A DNA stretch of 64,000 bases from Pseudomonas sp. CFII64 (GCF_000416235.1 NZ_ATLO01000042.1:124001-188000), one strand, 5' to 3'; positions 1-9,061 are shown, numbered from the stretch's first letter. Numbers and translations are program-made. The notes: a model not told the origin generated them from the sequence alone.

Positions 1-564
1 CAGCACGTCACCCATCTTCAGGACGTTTTTGGAAGGAGTTGCCCGCCGACCAAGGCCTGCTTCTCTTACCCTGCCCCGGCGCACGCGCAAATCTATTCGC
101 TCTATCTGGGCTGCCCGTGCATTTTTGATCACGACCAATGCGAACTGCATTACGACAGTTCGATCCTTGAGCAAAAACCCCATCTGGCCCATCGCCTGAC
201 AGCGACGTTGCTGCAAGAGACCTGTGATCGATTGATCGGGCAGGCGAAGGTATCGTCGGGGATTTCGGGCGAGGTGTATCAGATCATGATGCAGACCCCG
301 GGTGAGTTTCCGAGTATGGAGATGACCGCCGAACGGCTGCACATGACCACCCGCAGCCTGCGCCGAAAACTGTTGGAGGAAGACACATCGTTCGTGGCAA
401 TCACCGATGACGTACGCTGCTCGCTGGCTATCGAATACCTTCGAACAACGATCATGAGCACCGACGATATCGCGCATCTGCTGGGCTTCTCCGAACCGAC
501 CAATTTCCGCCGTGCATTCAAACGCTGGACAGGTAAAACCACCAGGGACTATCGCCAGGGCTGA
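1..564 (+). CDS. AraC-family transcriptional regulator, C-terminal part
   Basis: The frame is open from the first base, so the gene begins before the window. The visible part (187 codons) ends in an AraC/XylS helix-turn-helix domain: the last 100 or so residues hold two helix-turn-helix units, with MTTRSLRRKL in the first and the typical IAHLLGFSEPTNFRRAFKRW stretch in the second. The upstream part has the loose cysteine- and histidine-containing character of the arabinose-binding-like sensory domain of this family. It probably acts as a cytoplasmic DNA-binding activator. It reads toward the amino acid uptake operon that begins 175 bases downstream and may control it, but a hairpin terminator separates the two, so they are separate transcripts. 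Confidence 0.85.
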   Translation, partial: QHVTHLQDVFGRSCPPTKACFSYPAPAHAQIYSLYLGCPCIFDHDQCELHYDSSILEQKPHLAHRLTATLLQETCDRLIGQAKVSSGISGEVYQIMMQTPGEFPSMEMTAERLHMTTRSLRRKLLEEDTSFVAITDDVRCSLAIEYLRTTIMSTDDIAHLLGFSEPTNFRRAFKRWTGKTTRDYRQG

Positions 565-574
565 AAATCATGCA

Positions 575-599
575 CTGAGCACAATGCTCAGCACTTTTT
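575..599 (+). terminator. Rho-independent terminator after the AraC gene
   Basis: A perfect seven-base-pair stem CTGAGCA / TGCTCAG with a CAA loop is followed three bases later by five T residues. It lies eleven bases after the AraC stop codon and ends that transcript before the ABC transporter operon. Confidence 0.75.
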
Positions 600-738
600 G
601 ACAGATGTAGGGCTCAAACCCGCCGATGTTAAAAATAAAACCCTGAAAACCGACGTATCGCAGGCTGTCTCCAGGCGTTTCGCCAGACCATAATGGCCTC
701 ACAACGATAAACGGGGCTCACCCGGAGGCATGCAAGCG

Positions 739-1704
739 ATGTACAGAGACCATATCGTCAAGGCTCGTTTCACTGACAGCGTCGTGGTCATGGGCGTGAT
801 CGCCGTTCTCATTTTCAGTCTCACGTTGATCTGCGGCGTGGGCGAAGGCCGCCTTTCGGCCCTGATGGGGCCTATCGTTCTTGATCTGGAATCGCCTCTG
901 GCGCGCAACATCGCGGTGGGCGGTACATTCACCCTCACGGCCATGCTGAACTTATTCATGCTGGGCCGTTTCCCGCTACGGGCGCAGATCATCACGGTCT
1001 GGTGCGAATTGCTTGTGCTGTTCCTGCTGTTCTTCGACACATTCAATCTGTCCTACAGCTTCATCGCGACCAAAGTCGGCTTCATGATCACCCAAGGGGT
1101 TTTCACCACCGTCTACGTATCCGCCATTTCCATAGCTATCGCATTCGTCCTGGCCTTGTTGGGCGCAACGGCCCGGCTGTCCTCCAACGGCTTCGCGATT
1201 GCCATCGCCAGCTTCTACACCTCGTTTTTTCGTGGCGTGCCGCTGCTCATCCAGATTTACCTGATTTACCTGGGCATCCCCCAACTTGGTTATGTCGTCG
1301 GGGCGGTTCCAGCGGGGATTCTGGCGCTGTCGCTGTGTTATGGCGCCTACATGACGGAAATTTTTCGCGCCGGGATCAGCAGCATATCGAACGGGCAGTG
1401 GGAGGCCTCGCGGGCCATTGGCCTGACACCCTTCCAGACGATGACGCGGGTCATTCTTCCGCAGTCGATGCGACTGATCATTCCGCCGACAGGTAACCAG
1501 TTCATTTCGATGCTCAAGGACAGTTCCCTGGTGTCAGTGATCGGGGTCTGGGAGCTGATGTTTCTGGCGCGAACCCAAGGCCGCGCCGAGTTCCGTCATC
1601 TGGAAATGCTCATCACCGCAGCCGTGCTGTATTGGCTGTTGTCCATCGTGCTGGAAACCGTTCAGGCACGTCTGGAAAAGCACTTCAACCGCGCCCATCG
1701 CTGA
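739..1704 (+). CDS. Polar amino acid ABC transporter permease
   Basis: Inner-membrane channel subunit of a polar amino acid importer (HAAT/PAAT class). Start chosen at the ATG ten bases after GGAGG; an ATG nine bases earlier is too close to that ribosome site. The 321 residues are longer than the usual 220-240 because of an N-terminal extension with two or three hydrophobic segments before the core permease fold, which starts near residue 115. The cytoplasmic EAA loop is clear: EASRAIGLTPFQTMTRVILP near residue 215. The next gene encodes the ATPase and the third the binding protein, so the system needs only one permease gene and probably works as a homodimer. The substrate cannot be read from sequence; the oxidase at the end of the operon suggests an amine or amino acid. 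Confidence 0.9.
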   Translation: MYRDHIVKARFTDSVVVMGVIAVLIFSLTLICGVGEGRLSALMGPIVLDLESPLARNIAVGGTFTLTAMLNLFMLGRFPLRAQIITVWCELLVLFLLFFDTFNLSYSFIATKVGFMITQGVFTTVYVSAISIAIAFVLALLGATARLSSNGFAIAIASFYTSFFRGVPLLIQIYLIYLGIPQLGYVVGAVPAGILALSLCYGAYMTEIFRAGISSISNGQWEASRAIGLTPFQTMTRVILPQSMRLIIPPTGNQFISMLKDSSLVSVIGVWELMFLARTQGRAEFRHLEMLITAAVLYWLLSIVLETVQARLEKHFNRAHR

Positions 1705-1718
1705 TCAGGAGCACTACG

Positions 1719-2489
1719 ATGAATCAGCCTTCAGGTTCACCGGCACCGGCTTCGTACCCCGCCGTATCGATTCAAGAGATGCATAAATGGTACGGCGATT
1801 TTCATGTGCTCAAAGGCATCGACCTGCACATTGCCGCTGGCGAAATTCTGGTTGTGTGCGGCCCCTCGGGCTCTGGCAAATCCACATTGATTCGCTGCCT
1901 GAACCTGCTGGAAGACTTTCAGCAGGGTCACGTGTTCATTGACGGTGTCGAGCTGACCCGTGAAGCCGCTTGCGTGGCGGGCATTCGACGCCAGATCGGC
2001 ATGGTCTTTCAACAGTTCAATCTGTTCCCGCACATGACGGTCCTGGAAAACCTCATGCTGGGACCGCGTCTGGTGAGCAAGCTCAGCGAGTCCAAAGCCC
2101 GCGAACTGGCTTACGAGTACCTCGACCGCGTGCGGATCAGGAATCAGGCCGACAAATACCCCGGTCAGCTCTCCGGCGGACAACAGCAGCGCGTGGCTAT
2201 CGCTCGCGCCCTGTGCATGCGGCCTCGCATCATGCTGTTCGACGAACCCACATCGGCGCTCGATCCTGAGATGGTCAAGGAAGTGCTGGATGTGATGGGC
2301 GAACTGGCTCAGGACGGCATCACCATGGTGTGCGTGACCCATGAGATGGGTTTCGCCCGACGGGTGGCTGACCGAATCATCTTCATGGATCACGGCTGCA
2401 TCATCGAGCAGGCCAGACCCAACGATTTTTTCGACAACCCGCAACACGAACGTGCCCGGGAGTTTCTGTCGCAGATTCTCAGCCACTGA
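1719..2489 (+). CDS. Polar amino acid ABC transporter ATP-binding protein
   Basis: Cytoplasmic ATPase that powers the importer encoded around it. Start chosen at ATG 1719, which has an AGGAGC ribosome site and lies 14 bases after the permease stop; an in-frame upstream extension overlaps the permease gene and is unlikely. Of 256 residues, Walker A GPSGSGKST is at 48-56, the Q-loop FQQFN near 97-101, the signature LSGGQQQ at 151-157, Walker B IMLFDEP at 171-177 and the switch histidine at 208. All catalytic motifs are intact. It matches the GlnQ/HisP subfamily in length and in the spacing of motifs. Confidence 0.95.
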   Translation: MNQPSGSPAPASYPAVSIQEMHKWYGDFHVLKGIDLHIAAGEILVVCGPSGSGKSTLIRCLNLLEDFQQGHVFIDGVELTREAACVAGIRRQIGMVFQQFNLFPHMTVLENLMLGPRLVSKLSESKARELAYEYLDRVRIRNQADKYPGQLSGGQQQRVAIARALCMRPRIMLFDEPTSALDPEMVKEVLDVMGELAQDGITMVCVTHEMGFARRVADRIIFMDHGCIIEQARPNDFFDNPQHERAREFLSQILSH

Positions 2490-2559
2490 GATGCATCGTC
2501 GTACCTTGCAACGTCACCGATAAAAACAAAACCATATGCACGACATCTGGAGCTTACTC

Positions 2560-3399
2560 ATGATCCCGTTCACGCGTTTCTTCGCTACTGCCGCCGTCGC
2601 CACCGCTGTCACGATTGCCACCGGGGCCGCCTGGGCGGGCGCGACCCTCGACCGCATCCACCAAACGAAAGTGATCAAGGTGGCCACCTCGGCCAACTGG
2701 CCGCCGCAATCGTTCCTCGGTCCGGACAATAAGCTGCAAGGTTTCGACATCGATGTGGCGAACGAGATAGGCCAGCGTCTGGGCAGCAAGCCCGAATTCG
2801 TAACGCCGGAGTACGGGATCATTACCGCAGGACGCTGGTCCAGTCGCTGGGACTTGTCGGTGGGCTCCATGACCCCTACCACCGAGCGCGCCCGAGTGCT
2901 CGATTTCCCCGCGATTTACTACTACACCCCGTACGTCTTTGCGGTACACAAGGATGCTGCCGGCGCCAAACCGGCGGATCTGAACGGCAAGACCATCGGC
3001 GTCGAAGCCGGTACGACCTCGGAGGACTACATTAATCGTCGACTCAAGATCGACGCTGCGGATGTGCCTCCCTTCACCTACGACATCACTCCCGGTCAGG
3101 TACAGACCTACGGCGACAGCATGGGCCCGCTGGACGATCTGCGCATGGGTAACGGCGTGAGGCTGAACGCCACGTTGTCCGCGCTTCCGACCATCGTGGC
3201 GGCGATCAAGAACGGCTACCCCATCGTGCGAGTGGAAGGCAACCCCGCCTATTACGAACCCCTGGCCATCGCGGTGGATAAAGGCGATGAAGCGTTCAAC
3301 AGCGCGCTGACCAAAATCGTTGCCGACATGAAAGCCGACGGGACACTCAAGCGGCTCTCCGAAAAATGGTACGGCGCCGACCTCACCAAAGTGCAATAA
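2560..3399 (+). CDS. Periplasmic amino acid-binding protein (SBP family 3)
   Basis: Extracytoplasmic receptor for the importer. Start chosen at ATG 2560, seven bases after GGAG; an ATG eight codons earlier lacks a ribosome site. The 279-residue product begins with a classic signal peptide: basic MIPFTRFF, a hydrophobic alanine-rich stretch and an AWA-GA cleavage region near residue 25. The mature part has the family 3 signature (LQGFDIDVANEIGQRLG) and the usual two-lobe length. The insert NRRLKIDAADVPPF to YGDSMGPLDDL is longer than in HisJ. Third gene of the operon; 78 bases separate it from the oxidase. Confidence 0.92.
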   Translation: MIPFTRFFATAAVATAVTIATGAAWAGATLDRIHQTKVIKVATSANWPPQSFLGPDNKLQGFDIDVANEIGQRLGSKPEFVTPEYGIITAGRWSSRWDLSVGSMTPTTERARVLDFPAIYYYTPYVFAVHKDAAGAKPADLNGKTIGVEAGTTSEDYINRRLKIDAADVPPFTYDITPGQVQTYGDSMGPLDDLRMGNGVRLNATLSALPTIVAAIKNGYPIVRVEGNPAYYEPLAIAVDKGDEAFNSALTKIVADMKADGTLKRLSEKWYGADLTKVQ

Positions 3400-3477
3400 C
3401 CCCCCCATGCAGTGCAGGCGCCCGTCCTTGACGCGGCGTCCTGCCCGCCTGCGCCCTAAAAAAGGACAACGGTTTAA

Positions 3478-4785
3478 ATGTTCACCTATACCAACAACTA
3501 CTACACGGCCACGATGCAGGACACTGCGCAGCGGGCCGCGCTGTCGGGCAACGTTCGCGCAGATGTCTGCATCGTCGGCGCAGGACTGGCGGGGTTGAGC
3601 ACTGCCTGGGAGTTGCTGTCGCGGGGGAAGTCCATTGTGTTGCTCGACGCTGGCCGGGTGGCCTGGGGCGCATCCGGTCGTAACGGCGGGTTCGTGCTGC
3701 AAGGCTGGTCCGAAGGAATATCTGCCATCGAACAACGCTGTGGGAAAGCGACTGCTGCCGCGCTTTTCAAGCTGTCACTCGAAGGCGTCGACATGGTTCG
3801 CGACACCATCGCACGCCACGCGTTGCCAGGCTGCGCACCCACGCCCGGAAAGCTGAGCGTGATTCGCTACGATGATGCCGACAGCCTCAAGCGACTGCGC
3901 GACAAAATGGCAGCGGACTTCGATTTTGATCTTGATTATCTGGATCGCCATGAGGTACGCGAGCGACTGAAAACCGACCGGTATTTCCAGGGGCTGCGCG
4001 ATAATCATGGCTTTCACTTCCATCCCTTGAATTATTGCCTCGGCCTGGCCGGGCTCATCGAGCGCGGCGGCGGCAAGATCCATGAACAGTCGCCCATGGT
4101 CCGGGTCGAGCATCGAGACGGGGGGCATCGGGTCGTGACTCATCAGGGCTCGGTGGATTGCCGCGATGTGGTGTATTGCTGCGGCGGTTATGGAGGGCCT
4201 GAGTTCGGCCCTCTACGCCAGGCATTTCTGCCCATCGCGACCTACGCGGTGCTGACCGAACGCCTGGGACCACGCCTGGCAGATGCGGTGAACACCACCG
4301 ACGCGGTGGGCGACAATCGTAGGGCGTCTGACTACTACCGAATCGTCGATGGCGACCGCCTGCTCTGGGGCGGCCGAATCACCACCAAAAATCTGCAAGA
4401 CGAGAAGCGCCTGGGACAATTGCTGACCGCCGACATCCTCGACGTCTACCCGCAATTACGGGGTATCAGGATCGACAAAGCCTGGTCCGGGCTGATGGGC
4501 TACGCACGGCACAAAATGCCCCACATTGCCTCGCTCGGGACCGGGCTGTGGGCTTGCACATCGTTTGGCGGCCATGGTATGAACACCGCGCCCATCGGCG
4601 GGCGCGTGATCGCGGAAGCCATTTGCGGCGTCACTGATCGCTACAGACTCTTCGATGCCTACGGCCTGGAATGGAACGGCGGCCCCCTCGGTCCTGCCGC
4701 AGCGCAAACCGTGTACGCGGGCCTGAAGATCATGGATTACTTTCAGGAAACGCGCTCGCAACGCAAGGCGGCTCATCACAACTGA
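3478..4785 (+). CDS. FAD-dependent amine/amino acid oxidase (DAO family, PuuB-like)
   Basis: Flavoprotein of 435 residues that would oxidise an amine or D-amino/imino substrate using FAD and probably oxygen. The dinucleotide-binding motif GAGLAG is at residues 34-39, followed by the ELLSRGKSIVLLDA strand and the WGASGRNGG segment typical of gamma-glutamylputrescine oxidase relatives. The C-terminal SFGGHGMNTAPIGGRVIAEAI segment is the second flavin-contact region. Its place right after an amino acid importer and before an Lrp-type regulator suggests it degrades the imported compound. Members of this family vary in substrate, so putrescine derivatives, sarcosine-like or other amines all remain possible. 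Confidence 0.85.
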   Translation: MFTYTNNYYTATMQDTAQRAALSGNVRADVCIVGAGLAGLSTAWELLSRGKSIVLLDAGRVAWGASGRNGGFVLQGWSEGISAIEQRCGKATAAALFKLSLEGVDMVRDTIARHALPGCAPTPGKLSVIRYDDADSLKRLRDKMAADFDFDLDYLDRHEVRERLKTDRYFQGLRDNHGFHFHPLNYCLGLAGLIERGGGKIHEQSPMVRVEHRDGGHRVVTHQGSVDCRDVVYCCGGYGGPEFGPLRQAFLPIATYAVLTERLGPRLADAVNTTDAVGDNRRASDYYRIVDGDRLLWGGRITTKNLQDEKRLGQLLTADILDVYPQLRGIRIDKAWSGLMGYARHKMPHIASLGTGLWACTSFGGHGMNTAPIGGRVIAEAICGVTDRYRLFDAYGLEWNGGPLGPAAAQTVYAGLKIMDYFQETRSQRKAAHHN

Positions 4786-4805
4786 ATCAGAGCGAGGTCA
4801 AGGAA

Positions 4806-5279
4806 GTGCCCATCGAGACCCAGAACCCCGGCCCACTGTTCAACCTGACCGACAAGGACAGGCAGCTGCTCAGTCTGCTGCAGGCCAACGCACGCGAGCC
4901 CACGGCCTCGCTGGCCCGCAAGCTCGGGGTGTCGCGGTCTTCGGTACAGGAGCGCATCAGCCGCCTGGAAAAGGCTGGCGTCATCACCGGGTACAGCGTG
5001 CGTATCGACCAGGACCGGCTGCAACAGACCATCAACTGTTTCACCATGACCTCCTGCACAAACAAGAGCTACACCGATGTCATGACCTCGCTGCGCAAGA
5101 TGGATGCGGTGCAAGCGGTATATGCGGTGTCCGGTGAATCCGATTTCATCATCCACCTCGCCACCTCGACCTTGAGCGAGCTCAACGCCGAGTTAACGCG
5201 GATCAACATGATCAAGGGCGTGGCGCATACCTCATCCCACATCGTGATGGAGACTAAATTCAGCAGGAAGTTGATGTGA
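4806..5279 (+). CDS. Lrp/AsnC-family transcriptional regulator
   Basis: Small DNA-binding regulator of 157 residues with an N-terminal AsnC helix-turn-helix (LDxxDRQLLSLLQANAR type opening, then LARKLGVSRSSVQERISRLE near 35-55) and a C-terminal RAM ligand domain. Start chosen at GTG 4806 because the longer frame runs far into the oxidase gene and the GTG has GAGG upstream; the family length fits. It is the last gene of the transport/oxidase operon, 20 bases after the oxidase stop, and probably responds to the imported amino acid. Confidence 0.85.
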   Translation: MPIETQNPGPLFNLTDKDRQLLSLLQANAREPTASLARKLGVSRSSVQERISRLEKAGVITGYSVRIDQDRLQQTINCFTMTSCTNKSYTDVMTSLRKMDAVQAVYAVSGESDFIIHLATSTLSELNAELTRINMIKGVAHTSSHIVMETKFSRKLM

Positions 5280-5503
5280 TGCTGTAAAAGCGGTCACTTA
5301 AAAGACCCCTTCTCGCTTGCTGCGGCCTGGATTGTCCATTGACCACACGCCCCAAGTCGGCAAGGGTGTGCCAATTTGGCGAAAGGTCAGCGGCGCTGAG
5401 CTCGCTTTCTTAACCATGAAGAGCTAATCGGCTCTAAGCTGGTCATACCATTGTCCGCATGCCCTTGTGTGGCGGTTCGCAGTTTTTCCATTGAGGTATC
5501 TCG

Positions 5504-7084
5504 ATGCCGGGACGCAAAGAGAGAGCAACACCATCGGACACGTCCACCGAGCCCTTGACGTTAGGTGCAGGTCGCGCTGCGTCCGGATTTCGTCTGACGG
5601 TATGTTTCATTGCCTTGGTGATCATCACTTTTCTGTCTGTCGAAGGGTGGCGGGCATGGAGAGATTATCGCCAGGCGTTCGCCGTAGCGCGCGACTCAGC
5701 GTCCAACCTGGCACGCGCTACGGCCCAGCATGCTGAGGACGCGGTACGGCAAGTTGATCTTCTGACCGTTGCGCTCGGTGAACGCGTAGAGGGCGATGGC
5801 ATTGCGAACATCGACGTGCCCCGAATACACGCGCTGATGATCCAGCAGGCCAGGATAATGCCCCAGCTACACGGGCTGTTCATTTACGGCCCTGATGGTG
5901 AGTGGATCGTTACGGATAAGCCGGTCAACCCTGAAGCCGCGAACAACGCCGACCGCGACTACTTCATCTACCATCGCACCCACAAAGACCAAAACGTCCG
6001 CATCGGCAAGGTCGTGAACAGTCGCTCAACCGGTGAGCCCATCATTCCCATCTCTCGTCGGCTGGACAACCCCGACGGATCGTTCGCCGGAGTCCTGCTG
6101 GGCACCATCAAAGTCAGCTACTTCGTTGATTATTACGGCGACTTCAAAATCGATGACAAAGGCGCGCTGGTCTTGACCATGCGTGACGGGACGATCCTGG
6201 TGCGGCGTCCATACAATGCCGCAGTCATTGGCCAGAGCCTCGCTGAAAGCGAAATATTCAAGAAGTACCTTCCGGTTTCCGACCAGGGTGTTGCAGAGGT
6301 CAAGGCCGTGGTTGATGGCACTTATCGCCTCTACGGCTATCGCGCCTTGAGCAGTTACCCTCTCGTGGTCGAAGCCGGCCTGTCGAGGGAGTCCTTCGTC
6401 GGGCCATGGCGTCGTGATCTGATGAAAACCGGCATAGTCCTGCTGGTGCTGATTGCGGGTTTAGCGGTCTTTGGCTTCGTGGTGCTCGGCCATTTACGGC
6501 AACGGACGGCGATGGAGCGTGAAATCCGGCGCGCCCACCAAACCGTGCGAAACATGGCGCTGACAGACAGTCTGACGGGCCTGGGCAATCGCAGGATGCT
6601 GGACCTGGTGTTGGCCAAGGAAATCAGCCGCGCCAAACGAGAGGGAAAGCCGCTGGCGTTGGTCATGCTGGACGTAGACTATTTCAAGCGCTTCAACGAC
6701 AAATATGGTCACTCCGCCGGCGACGACTGCCTGCGTCGAGTAGCGCAGGCCATTCGCCAGTCTCTCAACAGGCCGGCGGATCTGGCAGTTCGATATGGTG
6801 GAGAAGAATTCACAGTGCTGCTACCCGACACCGACAGCAGCGGAGCCTACCGCGTAACGCAGACGATCCTGGACAGTATCCGCCTGCTGGGGATTGAGCA
6901 CAGCGATCACCCGCTTGGGAATGTCACCGCCAGTGCCGGCATTGCTACCTTCTTGCCGGCATCAGAAGACGCCACTGCCGACGGACTCATAAAAGCGGCC
7001 GATGCCTTCCTCTACATGGCAAAGAGCAAGGGTCGCAACCGATGGGCGGCAGCCAACCGTGACAGCCTGGAACAAGCTCGTTGA
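5504..7084 (+). CDS. Membrane diguanylate cyclase with periplasmic Cache-type sensor
   Basis: Makes cyclic di-GMP from two GTP. The 526 residues contain a first membrane helix near 27-47, a periplasmic double-Cache-like region to about 300 (with FIYGPDGEWIVTDKP and the YFxxxR-like DRDYFIYHRTHK segment), a second helix near 306-331, and a GGDEF domain from about 345. The active-site loop is GGEEF at residues 432-436, a catalytically competent variant. An RxxD inhibitory site (R423-P-A-D426) lies five residues before it, so product inhibition is expected. The ATG at 5504 follows a GAGG site. It stands alone; the 224-base upstream gap contains an 11-base palindrome GCCAA-T-TTGGC at 5370-5380 of unknown role. 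Confidence 0.93.
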   Translation: MPGRKERATPSDTSTEPLTLGAGRAASGFRLTVCFIALVIITFLSVEGWRAWRDYRQAFAVARDSASNLARATAQHAEDAVRQVDLLTVALGERVEGDGIANIDVPRIHALMIQQARIMPQLHGLFIYGPDGEWIVTDKPVNPEAANNADRDYFIYHRTHKDQNVRIGKVVNSRSTGEPIIPISRRLDNPDGSFAGVLLGTIKVSYFVDYYGDFKIDDKGALVLTMRDGTILVRRPYNAAVIGQSLAESEIFKKYLPVSDQGVAEVKAVVDGTYRLYGYRALSSYPLVVEAGLSRESFVGPWRRDLMKTGIVLLVLIAGLAVFGFVVLGHLRQRTAMEREIRRAHQTVRNMALTDSLTGLGNRRMLDLVLAKEISRAKREGKPLALVMLDVDYFKRFNDKYGHSAGDDCLRRVAQAIRQSLNRPADLAVRYGGEEFTVLLPDTDSSGAYRVTQTILDSIRLLGIEHSDHPLGNVTASAGIATFLPASEDATADGLIKAADAFLYMAKSKGRNRWAAANRDSLEQAR

Positions 7085-7152
7085 TAGCCGTCGTGGTTGA
7101 ACTGCATCTTTGATGAGATGGTTATGCAAGAACACCCAGCCGAGTGCCGCAC

Positions 7153-7614
7153 ATGATCTTCGTCACCTTGATCAATATGCTGATCATCACCACCGCAGTG
7201 GTCATCCACTACGAGTGCCTGTTGCGCCTGAATCTGCTCCTGCCCCGGCTGAACATCTGGCATCGGTTCAGAATCGTGTTCGGTGTCATGGGCGCGCTGA
7301 TCGCCCATGCCATTGAAGTGTGGGTCTTTGCGTTGGGCTATTACCTGATGAACAAAACCGAAAGACTGGGCAAGCTCACCGGCAATTTTGACGGGAGTTT
7401 CATCGACTCGGTGTACTTTTCATTCACCACCTACACAACCATCGGCTTTGGTGATATCTCGCCGATTGGCCCGCTCAAATTCCTGACCGGTCTCGAAGCG
7501 CTTACCGGCCTGGTGCTGATTACCTGGACGGCCTCCTTCCTGTTCATCGAGATGCAGAAGTACTGGGGCATACAGCAGCCCCGCGTGCCTGACCGCGGTT
7601 CGAAAAAACCATGA
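7153..7614 (+). CDS. Small potassium-channel-like membrane protein
   Basis: Predicted inner-membrane ion channel subunit of 153 residues. The selectivity-filter motif TTIGFGD sits at residues 95-101, preceded by a pore helix and followed by a hydrophobic helix (LTGLVLITWTASFLFIEM). Two more hydrophobic segments lie at about 2-20 and 38-64. This is the ion-channel (Ion_trans_2) fold without any cytoplasmic RCK or cyclic-nucleotide domain. Start ATG 7153 was preferred over GTG 7144; neither has a good ribosome site. Its stop overlaps the start of the next gene as ATGA. Confidence 0.8.
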   Translation: MIFVTLINMLIITTAVVIHYECLLRLNLLLPRLNIWHRFRIVFGVMGALIAHAIEVWVFALGYYLMNKTERLGKLTGNFDGSFIDSVYFSFTTYTTIGFGDISPIGPLKFLTGLEALTGLVLITWTASFLFIEMQKYWGIQQPRVPDRGSKKP

Positions 7615-7949
7615 ATGCAGACAACCGTACTGATGACTGCGGCGCGGCGCTGACCGCAAGGGAGGTTTGCCATATCCTGCGCGAGGTCACGTTCGAGCGC
7701 CGCGTCATGGCCAAGGCAGGCGATCAGTCCTGGGATGAGATCCATGCCGGCTTGTTCGTCGTTATCGTCGACGGGTGGCGTATCACGATCTACAACGACT
7801 GCGATGTGCTCGACTATTGTGAAGCGTGCGTCTGCCCGGAGGGTCGGCGGTGGTCGTTCGACAATGGCGACCGATACGGTACAGACCCAATCGCCCTGCT
7901 CTCGACCTGGGAACACGGGACACTTGAACGACTGCTAAAACGGCTGTGA
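7611..7949 (+). CDS. Small conserved hypothetical protein
   Basis: 112-residue soluble protein whose ATG overlaps the channel gene stop (ATGA), so the two are probably translationally coupled. It begins after a short polar head with LTAREVCHILREVTFERR and contains a compact alpha/beta-looking core (FVVIVDGWRITIYNDCDVLDYC) with five cysteines, ending in a leucine-rich helix. The pattern resembles a small Pseudomonas family of unknown function, but no role can be assigned. Confidence 0.7.
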   Translation: MNADNRTDDCGAALTAREVCHILREVTFERRVMAKAGDQSWDEIHAGLFVVIVDGWRITIYNDCDVLDYCEACVCPEGRRWSFDNGDRYGTDPIALLSTWEHGTLERLLKRL

Positions 7950-8009
7950 GTCAACCCGCAGCCAGAACATGAGTACAATGGCGCACCTGAAACCTGAATT
8001 TGCTCACTC

Positions 8010-8975
8010 ATGAAATCGTTGCTTTACGTTTTATTGCTGTCCATCGCAGTCATCAGCCCCGCCTTCTCCAGCCCACCCTCCAACTTTTCCGAAGCCAAGG
8101 TCATTGCCAGGCAGAAGGTCTATCTCGACCAGGCCAACAGCGCGCAGGGTGACCTGTATTGCGGCTGCAAATGGACCTGGGTGGGGAAATCGGGTGGCCG
8201 TATCGATGCGGCTTCCTGCGGCCTTAAAGCTCGAAAGCAAGAAACCCGTGCCGACAGAACCGAATGGGAACACATCGTTCCAGCGTGGACATTCGGCCAT
8301 CAGCGGCAGTGCTGGCAGAATGGTGGTCGCGAACACTGTGTAAGTGACGATCCGGTGTTTCAAGCCATGGAAGCTGACCTGTTCAACCTTTACCCGTCGG
8401 TGGGTGAAGTCAATGGCGACCGGAGCAATTTCAACTACGGAATGGCGGCTGGAGTTGCTCCGCAATATGGTCAATGCAAGACCAAAGTCGACTTCGAGCA
8501 GCGCGCAGCCGAGCCACGCGACGAAGTGAAAGGCCTCGTGGCGAGGACGACATTCTACATGTTCGACCGGTACAACCTGACCATGTCACGTCAGCAGCAA
8601 CAGCTGTTCATGGCCTGGGCCAGACAGTTCCCGGTAACGCCCTGGGAAAAGGAACGCAATGCCAGGATTGCGGCAATCATGGGCCACCCTAACCCGTTCG
8701 TTACCAATGACCGCACCTGGACAGCAGGTTACAAGACCGTCGGCGACGGGATAGTCAGCCCGATCCCGGACCGAGCTACGCCGCCAGCAGCACAAGCGCC
8801 TGTCACTCGTTCAACGTCAACCGGCCTGATTATTGGCAACCGCAACAGCCATGTGTATCACTTGCCTCACGGCTGCGCGAGCTACGACAAAGTGGCTGCG
8901 AAAAACCAGATGTCGTTTGAATCCGAGTCTGACGCCCGGGCAGCAGGCTATCGCAGAGCCGGGAACTGCAGATGA
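8010..8975 (+). CDS. Secreted endonuclease I (EndA/Dns family) with extra C-terminal domain
   Basis: Non-specific extracellular or periplasmic DNase. A signal peptide (MKSLLYVLLLSIAVISPAFS) precedes the endonuclease I core, which contains LYCGCKW near 49-55, SCGLK near 69-73 and the catalytic EWEHIVPAW at 85-93. The core ends near residue 230, the usual family size, but this protein is 321 residues long. The added tail, about 275-321, reads GNRNSHVYHLPHGC...GNC and resembles the zinc-binding domain of Ada found fused to some nucleases. The cysteine pairs could be oxidised in the periplasm. Monocistronic, about 60 bases after the preceding small gene. Confidence 0.88.
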   Translation: MKSLLYVLLLSIAVISPAFSSPPSNFSEAKVIARQKVYLDQANSAQGDLYCGCKWTWVGKSGGRIDAASCGLKARKQETRADRTEWEHIVPAWTFGHQRQCWQNGGREHCVSDDPVFQAMEADLFNLYPSVGEVNGDRSNFNYGMAAGVAPQYGQCKTKVDFEQRAAEPRDEVKGLVARTTFYMFDRYNLTMSRQQQQLFMAWARQFPVTPWEKERNARIAAIMGHPNPFVTNDRTWTAGYKTVGDGIVSPIPDRATPPAAQAPVTRSTSTGLIIGNRNSHVYHLPHGCASYDKVAAKNQMSFESESDARAAGYRRAGNCR

Positions 8976-9061
8976 GAAACGCGCAATGCGGCTTTATGCA
9001 AAAGATGTTGGTGGTGCAAGATGGACGCAATGTTGACGGTGTGGAAGATAGAGGAATTCTG

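Noticed and set aside
3414..3452. Possible hairpin GCAGGCG...CGCCTGC between binding protein and oxidase genes
   Set aside because: Only seven pairs with a 25-base loop and no T-run; likely chance in GC-rich sequence.
2554..3735. 393-codon minus-strand frame opposite the solute-binding protein gene
   Set aside because: Antisense to a gene with a signal peptide and family motifs; composition is that of a shadow frame.
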